A DNA stretch of 15,813 nucleotides. It comes from an uncultured Prevotella sp. GTDB lineage: Bacteria > Bacteroidota > Bacteroidia > Bacteroidales > Bacteroidaceae. The position numbers were made by a program, and so were the translations under genes. Below the pieces are notes generated by a model. That model saw only the letters and a program-made list of their open reading frames with translations. It was not told the DNA's origin and made no database searches. Shown in pieces: positions 1 to 7,128 of the stretch. Every line of letters starts with the position of its first letter. Within the stretch, counting starts at the first letter, position 1. The stretch spans positions 1-15,813 of the forward strand of contig CALZNR010000005.1 in assembly GCA_945827565.1 (NCBI GenBank). The letters run 5' to 3'.

Positions 1-1454
1 TGCTGTGCTGCTGGCGATTCATCAAGATGGGGCAGGGTGTCGAAGATACCTCCCATGCCGTTGTTGAGCAGCACAATGCGCAGGTTGCCTCTCAGCTGTT
101 GGTTCCATAGTGCGTTTTGGTCGTAGAAGAAACTCAGGTCGCCGATGATGCAGAATACCTTCTCATCGGTCACTGCAGAGTGCCCCGCAGCGGTGGATAG
201 TGAGCCCTCGATGCCGTTGATGCCCCTGTTGCACCACACATAGTGGGCGGCAAACAGATTGGCAAGTCGCACTGCACTGCTGTTGGCATAGTGCACCTGC
301 CATTCGTAGAACATATCTTCTAACTGCTCTTCAAAGTATTTCACCACAGCCATCTGCGAGAAGGGTGGCTGGTAGTCGTCTGTCAGGGTGCGTGCTCTCT
401 GTATATGGTGTTGCCATTGGGTGTGGTACTCCCTTGCCTCGATGGACAGTTCCACTTCGTTGAGTGCCTTGTCCAATGCCGGAAGCACATCGGCAGTTCC
501 GCCGTTTATCCTGTGGGTGAGGTGCATCAGCAGGTCGTGTATGCCGTTACCTGCATCCACCTGCCACACCTCCGCTTCCGATGTTCTTATCCACTTCTTT
601 AACAACTTGCTTACGATGGTGTCACCAATGTGCAGCACAAAGTCGGGTGGTGGCAATACTGTGGTTTTCTCACCTCTCAGTATCAGGTCGAAGGGGGTGA
701 TGTCGTGATGCTCGCACAGAGCCTCGTGCAGTATGGTCACTTTCCTCTCTATCTGCTCCATGACGGCTGTGATGCCACGATGGCGACAGTCTCTGCCATA
801 AACAATGAGTGGGCGCTTGGCTTGTGCCATGCGCTGTGCCACCTGTTGAGCCCAGTGGATATAGTTTGTTGGTGGAGTGATCTCTGTGATGCACCGCTCT
901 TGGGGCAGTTCTGCCACGGAAAAATTGAATAGAGGTTCAGACACCGGCACGTTGATATGTACGGGTGCTCCACCATTGGTACGGGTGGCAAGCAGCGCTT
1001 CGTTGACCAATCGGTTGCAATACCAGTGCTCTTCCTCATTGGTGGGTTCGGGTAGTTGCACACATCTTGCCACCAAGTTTCCTAAGGTGCCCGGCTGTTG
1101 TGCTGTCTGTCCGTCGTATTGGTCAATCCATGCTTGTGGCCTGTCGGCAGAGATGACCACGAGAGGCACGTGCCTGTAGTGAGCTTCTGCCACCGCCGGA
1201 ATCGCGTTGTGCAGGGCGCTGCCCGATGTGACGCACACCGCCACAGCACTCTCTGTGGCTTGTGCCATGCCCAATGCGTAGAAGGCAGCAGAGCGCTCAT
1301 CGGTCACCGCCACGGTGTGCATGTTGGGGGCGGTATATAGGTTGTGCACAATGGCTGCGTTTCTGCTGCCGGGGCACACCACAGCATGCTTCACTCCATG
1401 CTGTATCAGCAGTGAGGTCAGTATGTTGATGTTTGGTTTGTTGCAGTAAGGCAT
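1..1454 (-). CDS. menD: MenD, 2-succinyl-5-enolpyruvyl-6-hydroxy-3-cyclohexene-1-carboxylate synthase (3' end off window)
   Basis: ThDP- and metal-dependent enzyme that condenses isochorismate with 2-oxoglutarate to give SEPHCHC, the first committed step of menaquinone synthesis in the cytoplasm. The frame is open from the ATG at 1454-1452 to the left edge, giving 484 codons of a family usually about 550 long, so only the C-terminal tail is missing. The N-terminus reads MPYCNKPNINILTSLLIQHG, followed by the VCPGSRN motif. The cofactor-activating glutamate lies in VTDERSAAFYALG, followed by VCVTSGSALHN and ISADRP. Near the left edge are NRGINGIEGSLSTAAG and the metal/ThDP-binding GDLSFFYDQNALWN with a following NNGMGGIF, all diagnostic of MenD. 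It starts 19 bases after the menF stop, in the same operon. No Shine-Dalgarno is visible, as is common in Bacteroidota. Confidence 0.96.
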   Translation of the reverse strand, partial: MPYCNKPNINILTSLLIQHGVKHAVVCPGSRNAAIVHNLYTAPNMHTVAVTDERSAAFYALGMAQATESAVAVCVTSGSALHNAIPAVAEAHYRHVPLVVISADRPQAWIDQYDGQTAQQPGTLGNLVARCVQLPEPTNEEEHWYCNRLVNEALLATRTNGGAPVHINVPVSEPLFNFSVAELPQERCITEITPPTNYIHWAQQVAQRMAQAKRPLIVYGRDCRHRGITAVMEQIERKVTILHEALCEHHDITPFDLILRGEKTTVLPPPDFVLHIGDTIVSKLLKKWIRTSEAEVWQVDAGNGIHDLLMHLTHRINGGTADVLPALDKALNEVELSIEAREYHTQWQHHIQRARTLTDDYQPPFSQMAVVKYFEEQLEDMFYEWQVHYANSSAVRLANLFAAHYVWCNRGINGIEGSLSTAAGHSAVTDEKVFCIIGDLSFFYDQNALWNQQLRGNLRIVLLNNGMGGIFDTLPHLDESPAAQ

Positions 1455-1473
1455 ACGGTGTGATGTTTATTCT

Positions 1474-2607
1474 TTATTTGATGCAGGGTGCTGTCAGTTG
1501 GCGCATGGTTTCCATCTTCATCTCTGTTTCCTGCCATTCCTGTGCGCGTATGCTCTCTTTCAGCAGTCCGCCGCCAGCGTAGAGGCAGTAGTGGCGTGGC
1601 AGTATCTCCATGCAGCGTAGCGACACGTAGAGGTGAGTGCCGTTGTCTGCCATTTGCAGTGGTCCGGCAAATCCGCTGTAATAGCGCCTCTGGTGACCCT
1701 CGTTGTGAACAATGAAGTCGTATGCCTGTCGTTTGGGCAGTCCGCATACGGCAGGTGTGGGATGCAGTGCTTGTAGCAGTTCGCCCACGCTCACCCCCTC
1801 TTTCAGCATAAAGGTGAAGTCGCTCCGCAGATGCACCATGCGCCCCGCCCTTACTGTGTAGGGCCCTTTCTCGGTGCGTTGGCGGGCAAACCGTTTCAGA
1901 CATTCAGCGATATAGGATGCCACATAGCGCTGCTCCTGTATGTTCTTTTCGCTCCAGCGTATGGCATCTGCAGGCAGCGACAGGGGAGGATTGTCAAATT
2001 GTAGCAGTTCGCCTTCGAGTGGCATGGTGCCAGCCAGGGCGATGGTGCGCCAGAGATTCTTCTCCTGCTCCAACAATATCTCGGGGGTTGCCATCAGCCA
2101 TGTGCCATGCTGTTGTGCCGACACCAATGCTACAAACATACGGGGATAGGTGTGGCAGGCTTTCAGAAACAGCTGTTGCATGTTGACCGTCTCATCATGT
2201 GGCAGCAGGGCGTGGCGCGAGAGCACCAGTTTGCTGAACCTGTTTTGTTGTAATGCTTCCCCAAAAATGTGGAAAGCCTTCTCCCACACTTTTGGGGAGT
2301 GGGCTGCTTCTGTGCTTTCGGTAGAGGAGAAAGGTGGTGTGTGGCACTGCGTATCTTCTCTAAAAAACAGGGGAAGTGCCGTGCCGGTTGTTGGCTCTTG
2401 TGTGGAATGAATGGTGTGCTCTCCCTGAAACAGCAGCACAGGACAATCGTGCTGAGGCTGGAAAGGAGCCATCACAAAACCTCTTCGCCCCTTGAGTTGT
2501 GCCACAGATGCCAGCGTCTCTGCTGGTTTGCCTCGCTGCACCACCCTGTGATACTCCTGTTGGTGGGGCAGTCGGTAGCAGGCGTATGCTGTGATGGCAT
2601 CACTCAT
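1474..2607 (-). CDS. menF: Isochorismate synthase (MenF-type, chorismate-binding family)
   Basis: Converts chorismate to isochorismate, feeding MenD directly downstream. The protein has 377 residues, shorter than E. coli MenF; the divergent N-terminal part (about 1-105) is short, and the chorismate-binding domain occupies about 106-372. Visible motifs are FSKLVLSRHALL (about 124-135, with the family's lysine K126), ATPEILLE (173-180), LAGTMPLEGE (191-200), the HPTPAVCGLP stretch (282-291) typical of isochorismate and anthranilate synthases, RRYYSGFAGP (307-316), and the C-terminal YAGGGLLKESI and EWQETEMKMETM that carry the Mg-binding glutamates. The HPTPAVCG..YSGFAGP combination and the position directly before menD argue for isochorismate rather than salicylate or anthranilate synthase. 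The ATG overlaps the end of the upstream thioesterase gene by 8 bases, which suggests translational coupling. Confidence 0.93.
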   Translation of the reverse strand: MSDAITAYACYRLPHQQEYHRVVQRGKPAETLASVAQLKGRRGFVMAPFQPQHDCPVLLFQGEHTIHSTQEPTTGTALPLFFREDTQCHTPPFSSTESTEAAHSPKVWEKAFHIFGEALQQNRFSKLVLSRHALLPHDETVNMQQLFLKACHTYPRMFVALVSAQQHGTWLMATPEILLEQEKNLWRTIALAGTMPLEGELLQFDNPPLSLPADAIRWSEKNIQEQRYVASYIAECLKRFARQRTEKGPYTVRAGRMVHLRSDFTFMLKEGVSVGELLQALHPTPAVCGLPKRQAYDFIVHNEGHQRRYYSGFAGPLQMADNGTHLYVSLRCMEILPRHYCLYAGGGLLKESIRAQEWQETEMKMETMRQLTAPCIK

Positions 2608-3016
2608 GTGTGGGCTCCTTGATGTAGTTGGTTACTTGTACCGATGAAATCAGTGCCCCCTGACTGTCGCTCACCTCCACCTGCCAAACGTGCAAGTGCT
2701 TGCTTTGGTTGATGATGCGGGCCCTGGCAGTCACGGTATCGCCCTCATAGGCACTCTTGATGTGATTGGCGCTGACGTTGATGCCCACGCAAATCTGACC
2801 CGGACAAAGGGCTATAGACCCTGCCCCCGCCAATGTTTCTGCCAGTGCCAGTGTGGCACCTCCGCTGAGCACACCGTAGGGCTGGCGTGTATGTTCGTTG
2901 ACAGGCATGGTAGCCACACACACATCCGGCTCGGATGTAGAGACAAACTTCATTCCGAGCCGGGTGGATAGGGCAGGCACATCGCCTGCAATTTTTTTTA
3001 TTTCTTCTAAGTTCAT
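2600..3016 (-). CDS. Hotdog-fold thioesterase, probable DHNA-CoA thioesterase (MenI-like)
   Basis: Predicted cytoplasmic acyl-CoA thioesterase of the PaaI/YdiI hotdog family. Its place in a men operon points to hydrolysis of 1,4-dihydroxy-2-naphthoyl-CoA; this role is inferred from context. I chose the ATG at 3016 (MNLEEIKKIAGDV, 138 residues), which fits the usual 135-145 residue size. A longer frame from 3043 begins with GTG and adds nine unconvincing residues. The core helix reads QPYGVLSGGATLALAETLAG. The glutamate in LAET is the expected catalytic base (residue 60 from the chosen start). The position before the GG pair, often histidine in YdiI-type enzymes (HGG), is serine here. The strands VGINVSANHIKSAYEGDTV and the C-terminal HVWQVEVSD complete the fold. 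The gene ends inside the first codons of menF (8-base overlap) and starts 34 bases after the ROK gene stop. Confidence 0.85.
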   Translation of the reverse strand: MNLEEIKKIAGDVPALSTRLGMKFVSTSEPDVCVATMPVNEHTRQPYGVLSGGATLALAETLAGAGSIALCPGQICVGINVSANHIKSAYEGDTVTARARIINQSKHLHVWQVEVSDSQGALISSVQVTNYIKEPTHE

Positions 3017-3050
3017 GCGTATTCCATGCGCTGTGGCATGCACCGTTTGA

Positions 3051-4031
3051 TTATTTGAACAGAGAATACTCCTTCACTTCCCAAGCCAGTGCGCTGGCTC
3101 CCAATACGTCGCGCTCCCTGTTGTCGAGCAGTGAGGGTAGCAGTTTCACCTTGCCACGTATGTTGTGGAACAGGTGCTCGTTAAACGATTGTTCTGCTGG
3201 GTCGAGCAGCCATTTCCCTGCTTTGATCACACCACCTGCCAGGATGATGGCCTCGGGATCGAAGACGGCAGCAAAGTTGGCCAGTGCTATTCCTAATAAG
3301 TGTCCCGTGCGGCGATATACCTCAATGGCAAGTTTGTCGCCCTGTTCGCAGCAGTCAGAGATGGTCTTGGGCTTTATCTTGTTAAGGTCGCGCATCAGCG
3401 AGGGTTCATCGCTCTCTTCCAGCAGTTCCTTGGCAGTGCGCACAATGCCCTTTTCTGCCACGTATGCCTCCAAGCAGCCCTTGAGTCCGCACTCACACTG
3501 CCTGCCGTTATCCACCACGCAGGTGTGTCCCAGTTCGCCAGCAAAACCGTGAGCTCCAAGGTGCATGTGTTTGGAGGAACACATAAAATTGCCCAAGCCA
3601 TGACCGATGGTTACAATGGCAAAGTCGCGCATACCGTGGGCAGAACCAAACATCTGCTCTCCCAGTGCAATGGCATGGCTGTCGTTGCCTACTGCCACAG
3701 CCAGTCCCAGTCGGTCGCGTAGCATGGCTCCCAAGGGTATCACTCCCTTCCAGGGCATGTTGGGCGAATTCTCTATACATCCAGTGACATAGTTTCCGCT
3801 GGGGCTGCTCACACCCACCGAGCGTATATGCTCCAGTCCGCCGTTCTCTTCTGCCAGGAAGATGATTTTCTCTGTCAGTACGTTCACGTAGTTGTTCACG
3901 TTGTCGTAGTCGCTGGTCACAAACTGGTCCTTTGCGATGATATTACCACGCAAGTCCACGATGGCGTATGTCGTGGCATTGATGCTGATGTCAACGCCCA
4001 CTACTTTCGTCTTGATAGGTGTTATGTCCAT
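3051..4031 (-). CDS. ROK-family protein (glucokinase-like sugar kinase or regulator)
   Basis: Protein of 326 residues in the ROK (repressor, ORF, kinase) superfamily, most likely a glucose or amino-sugar kinase. It has no N-terminal winged helix, so it is not a classical NagC/XylR-type repressor. The Zn site is complete: GELGH (H169), then CECGLKGC with C179, C181 and C186. The catalytic aspartate is in AVGNDSHAIALGE (D117), and the C-terminal adenosine motif is LAGGVIKAG (265-273). Two phosphate-binding stretches are altered. The usual DxGGT near the N-terminus is GVDISINATT (12-21), and the usual TxGTGxGGG is TIGHGLGNF (141-149). The substrate range, or even kinase activity, is therefore uncertain. 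It is the first gene after the minus-strand promoter at 4110-4142 and runs straight into the menaquinone genes. The ATG at 4031 gives the natural start MDITPIKTKVVGVD. Confidence 0.88.
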   Translation of the reverse strand: MDITPIKTKVVGVDISINATTYAIVDLRGNIIAKDQFVTSDYDNVNNYVNVLTEKIIFLAEENGGLEHIRSVGVSSPSGNYVTGCIENSPNMPWKGVIPLGAMLRDRLGLAVAVGNDSHAIALGEQMFGSAHGMRDFAIVTIGHGLGNFMCSSKHMHLGAHGFAGELGHTCVVDNGRQCECGLKGCLEAYVAEKGIVRTAKELLEESDEPSLMRDLNKIKPKTISDCCEQGDKLAIEVYRRTGHLLGIALANFAAVFDPEAIILAGGVIKAGKWLLDPAEQSFNEHLFHNIRGKVKLLPSLLDNRERDVLGASALAWEVKEYSLFK

Positions 4032-4109
4032 AGTGCTTAGTATTGGAAATCTTTATTGGTCGTATTGTCTCAATAGGGTTGGTCTATTCGTTAAGAATAG
4101 TCGTCATGG

Positions 4110-4142
4110 CAAAGATACACCATTTTTTTTGAAACCTGCAAA
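4110..4142 (-). promoter_or_regulatory. Bacteroidota-type promoter for the ROK-men operon
   Basis: On the minus strand the bases 4142-4139 read TTTG and, after 21 bases, 4117-4110 read TATCTTTG. This matches the TTTG...TAnnTTTG (-33/-7) pattern known for Bacteroidota primary sigma factor promoters with near-ideal spacing. It lies about 80 bases upstream of the ROK start codon and would drive ROK, thioesterase, menF and menD together. Confidence 0.6.
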
Positions 4143-4182
4143 GGGTTGGTGAGTTTTTTTCTGCTCTATCTGCCATTTTGAA

Positions 4183-4190
4183 TATATTTG
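4183..4190 (+). promoter_or_regulatory. Possible distal -7 element upstream of lysS
   Basis: TATATTTG matches TAnnTTTG and lies 120 bases before the lysS start, but no TTTG is seen about 20 bases upstream. It is weaker than the site at 4245-4252 and may be chance in this AT-rich spacer. Confidence 0.25.
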
Positions 4191-4244
4191 CGGAAATTTC
4201 CTGTAAAAAAAAGACAAAGGATACTCAATGAAAGAATAATTTAT

Positions 4245-4252
4245 TAAATTTG
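4245..4252 (+). promoter_or_regulatory. -7 promoter element for lysS
   Basis: TAAATTTG matches the Bacteroidota -7 consensus TAnnTTTG and sits 57 bases before the lysS ATG, giving a leader of roughly 50 bases. A matching TTTG about 20 bases further upstream is not evident, which is common in this phylum. The rest of the 278-base divergent spacer is AT-rich and shows no other gene. Confidence 0.5.
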
Positions 4253-4309
4253 CACCCACAAGTGTATTTAACATGGCACATCTGCGTGGTGTGCTGATAA
4301 CAAAAAAAC

Positions 4310-6043
4310 ATGAACGTATTAGAACTGAGTGAACAGGAAATAGGCAGAAGAGAGAGCCTGCAAGAGTTGCGCCAAATGGGCATCAATCCCTATCCGGCAG
4401 CAGAGTATCCTACCAACGCCTTCAGCACAGAGATAAAGGAATCCTTCAGCGATGAGGCAGAGCCCCGACAGGTGTGCATAGCAGGCCGACTGATGGGCAG
4501 ACGAGTGATGGGCAAGGCAAGTTTTGCTGAGTTGCAAGACTCCAAGGGGCGCATTCAGGTGTATATCTCCCGCGATGACCTCTGCCCGGGTGAGGACAAG
4601 GATATGTATAATAAGGTGTTCAAACGCTTGCTCGATATCGGTGACTTTATTGGCGTGAAGGGCTATGTGTTCCGTACTCAGACAGGCGAAATCAGTGTTC
4701 ATGCCCAGGAACTTACCCTGCTTTCCAAGAGTTTGAAGCCACTGCCCATCGTGAAGTATAAGGATGGAGTGGCATACGATAAGTTTGAAGACCCTGAGCT
4801 GCGTTATCGCCAGCGCTATGTGGATTTGGTGGTCAACGAGGGAGTGAAGGATACCTTCCTGCAGCGTGCCACGGTGATACGTACTATCCGCAAGGTGCTT
4901 GACGAGGCTGGCTATACCGAGGTGGAAACTCCTACCTTGCAGGCCATTGCAGGAGGAGCCAGTGCCCGCCCGTTCATCACCCATTTCAATGCGCTCAACG
5001 TGGATATGTATATGCGCATTGCCACTGAGCTTTATCTCAAACGACTGATTGTGGGTGGCTTTGAGGGTGTATATGAGATAGGCAAGAACTTCCGCAACGA
5101 GGGCATGGACCGCAACCACAATCCAGAGTTTACCTGTATGGAGCTTTATGTGCAGTACAAGGACTACAACTGGATGATGTCGTTCACCGAAAAACTGCTC
5201 GAGACAGTGTGCCTTGCTGTGAATGGCAGCACAGAGCGTGAGATAGATGGCAAGATGATTAGTTTCAAGGCTCCCTATCGCCGCCTGCCTATCCTTGACG
5301 CTATCAAGGAGAAAACAGGCTTTGACTGCACTGGAAAGACCGAGGAAGAGATACGTGCCTTCTGCAAAGAGAAGGGCATGGAGGTGGATGAGACCATGGG
5401 CAAGGGCAAACTCATTGACGAGCTGTTTGGAGAGTTTTGTGAAGGTACCTTTATCCAGCCTACCTTTATTACCGACTATCCCGTGGAGATGAGTCCGCTC
5501 ACCAAGATGCACCGCTCCAAACCAGGACTTACCGAACGCTTTGAACTGATGGTCAACGGTAAAGAGTTGGCAAATGCCTATTCTGAGTTGAATGATCCCA
5601 TCGACCAAGAGGAACGCTTCAAGGAGCAGATGCGACTGGCAGACAAGGGGGATGACGAGGCGATGATTATCGATCAAGACTTCCTGCGTGCCTTGCAATA
5701 TGGTATGCCGCCCACCAGTGGCATAGGCATTGGTGTTGACCGCTTGGTGATGTTGATGACAGGCAAGACCTATATTCAGGAGGTGCTTTTCTTCCCACAG
5801 ATGAAACCAGAGAAAAAAGCTCCCCGCAGCACACAGGCAGAGTGGGAGGCAATAGGTGTGGCACCCGAATGGATTCCTCTATTCAACAAGGCAGGCTACT
5901 ATCTGGTGAGCGACCTCAAGGAGGTGAAGGCACAGAAGCTGCAGATGGATGTCTGTGGCATCAACAAGAAATTTAAATTAGGACTCGACAACCCCAAGGT
6001 GGAAGAGTTTGAGAACTATATCAATCAGGCAAACGAGCAGTAA
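4310..6043 (+). CDS. lysS: Lysyl-tRNA synthetase, class II
   Basis: Charges tRNA-Lys with lysine in the cytoplasm. The protein has 577 residues. An OB-fold anticodon-binding domain (about 55-140; CIAGRLMGRRVMGKASFAEL) is followed by the class II catalytic core. The entry to the catalytic core reads DPELRYRQRYVDL (161-173). Motif 2 is FRNEGMDRNHNPEFTCMELY (261-280), ELANAYSELNDP (419-430) carries lysine and ATP contacts, and motif 3 is GIGIGVDRLVML (471-482). The protein is about 70 residues longer than E. coli LysRS because of a C-terminal extension (about 505-577) rich in charged residues, with a helical-looking segment DLKEVKAQKLQMDVCGINKK. I recall this extension as usual for Bacteroidota LysRS, but could not check. 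The ATG at 4310 is the first in frame and matches the family start. gpsA follows after 12 bases. Confidence 0.98.
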   Translation: MNVLELSEQEIGRRESLQELRQMGINPYPAAEYPTNAFSTEIKESFSDEAEPRQVCIAGRLMGRRVMGKASFAELQDSKGRIQVYISRDDLCPGEDKDMYNKVFKRLLDIGDFIGVKGYVFRTQTGEISVHAQELTLLSKSLKPLPIVKYKDGVAYDKFEDPELRYRQRYVDLVVNEGVKDTFLQRATVIRTIRKVLDEAGYTEVETPTLQAIAGGASARPFITHFNALNVDMYMRIATELYLKRLIVGGFEGVYEIGKNFRNEGMDRNHNPEFTCMELYVQYKDYNWMMSFTEKLLETVCLAVNGSTEREIDGKMISFKAPYRRLPILDAIKEKTGFDCTGKTEEEIRAFCKEKGMEVDETMGKGKLIDELFGEFCEGTFIQPTFITDYPVEMSPLTKMHRSKPGLTERFELMVNGKELANAYSELNDPIDQEERFKEQMRLADKGDDEAMIIDQDFLRALQYGMPPTSGIGIGVDRLVMLMTGKTYIQEVLFFPQMKPEKKAPRSTQAEWEAIGVAPEWIPLFNKAGYYLVSDLKEVKAQKLQMDVCGINKKFKLGLDNPKVEEFENYINQANEQ

Positions 6044-6055
6044 GTTGCAAATGCT

Positions 6056-7051
6056 ATGTACGATTGTGGCAAGATAGCAATCATAGGCGGCGGTAGCTGG
6101 GCTACAGCCATTGCCAAGATAGTGGTGGGGCACACCCATCACATAGGTTGGTACATGCGCCGCGATGATCGCATCAAGGAGTTTAAACGCCTGGGGCACA
6201 ATCCTGCCTACTTGATGAGTGTGCGTTTCAATACCGATGAGATCTATTTCTCCAGTGACCTCAACGAAGTGGCACAACTCTACGATACATTGGTGTTTGT
6301 TACCCCCTCACCTTATCTGAAGAACCATTTGCGCAGGTTGCGCACACGCATCCGTGACAAGTTTATCCTCACCGCCATCAAGGGCATTGTGCCCGATGAG
6401 AATGTGGTGTGCTCGGAGTATTTCCATCAGGTGTATGATGTGCCTTACGAAAATCTGGCGTGTCTGGCAGGTCCGTCACATGCCGAGGAGGTGGCGCTTG
6501 AACGTCTCAGCTATCTCACGGTGGCTTGTGCCGATGTAGATAAGGCAGAAGCCTTTGCCGAGGTGCTACGTAGCGATTACATCAAGACAAAGACAAGTAC
6601 CGATGTGGCGGGTATTGAATATTCTTCGGTGCTGAAGAACGTGTATGCCATTGCTGCAGGTATATGCAGTGGATTGAAGTTTGGCGACAATTTTCAGGCG
6701 GTGCTCATGTCTAATGCCATTCAAGAGATGTCTCGCTTCCTGCGTTCGGTACTCCCCTCAGAGCGTGATGTGGATGATTCTGCCTATCTGGGCGACCTGT
6801 TAGTTACAGGCTATTCCAATTTCTCACGCAACCGTGTGTTTGGCACCATGATAGGCAAGGGCTATAGCGTGAAGAGCGCACAGATTGAGATGGAGATGAT
6901 TGCCGAGGGCTATTTCGGTACCAAGTGCATGAAAGAAATCAATCGCCACTGCCATGTCAATATGCCCATCCTTGATGCTGTGTACAACATCCTGTATGAG
7001 CGTATCTCACCGCAGGTGGAAATAAAATTGCTCACCGATTCGTTCAGATAG
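6056..7051 (+). CDS. gpsA: NAD(P)H-dependent glycerol-3-phosphate dehydrogenase
   Basis: Reduces dihydroxyacetone phosphate to sn-glycerol-3-phosphate for phospholipid synthesis in the cytoplasm. The protein has 331 residues, the normal family size. The Rossmann glycine-rich loop is IAIIGGGSWATAIAKI (7-22). FVTPSPYLKNHL (81-92) and TAIKGI (106-111, with a substrate lysine) follow. LAGPSHAEEVA (137-147) is the family signature, and VLKNVYAIAAGICSGLKFGDN (192-212) contains the catalytic lysine K194. The loop that in E. coli reads ITRGLAEM is here LMSNAIQEM, so the arginine is replaced by asparagine. I believe this is a phylum-wide variant. An ATG at 6051 lies in another frame; the one at 6056 gives the proper N-terminus. 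The gap of 12 bases to lysS indicates co-transcription. Confidence 0.96.
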   Translation: MYDCGKIAIIGGGSWATAIAKIVVGHTHHIGWYMRRDDRIKEFKRLGHNPAYLMSVRFNTDEIYFSSDLNEVAQLYDTLVFVTPSPYLKNHLRRLRTRIRDKFILTAIKGIVPDENVVCSEYFHQVYDVPYENLACLAGPSHAEEVALERLSYLTVACADVDKAEAFAEVLRSDYIKTKTSTDVAGIEYSSVLKNVYAIAAGICSGLKFGDNFQAVLMSNAIQEMSRFLRSVLPSERDVDDSAYLGDLLVTGYSNFSRNRVFGTMIGKGYSVKSAQIEMEMIAEGYFGTKCMKEINRHCHVNMPILDAVYNILYERISPQVEIKLLTDSFR

Positions 7052-7087
7052 GCGGCAAGCGTCAACAGATTATTCATTTTCCTCCTG

Positions 7088-7095
7088 TATCTTTG
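7088..7095 (+). promoter_or_regulatory. -7 promoter element and purine-rich leader for pgi
   Basis: TATCTTTG matches TAnnTTTG 41 bases before the pgi ATG, so pgi may have its own promoter in addition to read-through from lysS-gpsA. No good -33 TTTG is seen. Downstream, 7101-7111 contains an AGGAGG run, but it lies about 19 bases before the ATG, too far for a standard Shine-Dalgarno. Confidence 0.4.
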
Positions 7096-7128
7096 AGGAG
7101 AAAAGGAGGAGTAAAACGATAACTTATT

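Noticed and set aside
3017..3043. Longer thioesterase start at 3043
   Set aside because: The codon is GTG and adds nine residues outside the family's usual N-terminus; the ATG at 3016 fits better.
4319..5698. 459-codon open frame antisense to lysS
   Set aside because: Long but rich in His and Leu from reading codon-biased lysS backwards; no family motifs, and the sense strand is an unambiguous LysRS.
7077..7111. Stem-loop or Shine-Dalgarno before pgi
   Set aside because: CCTCC/GGAGG pairing is only five bases with a long loop, and AGGAGG is about 19 bases from the ATG, too far to act as a normal ribosome binding site.
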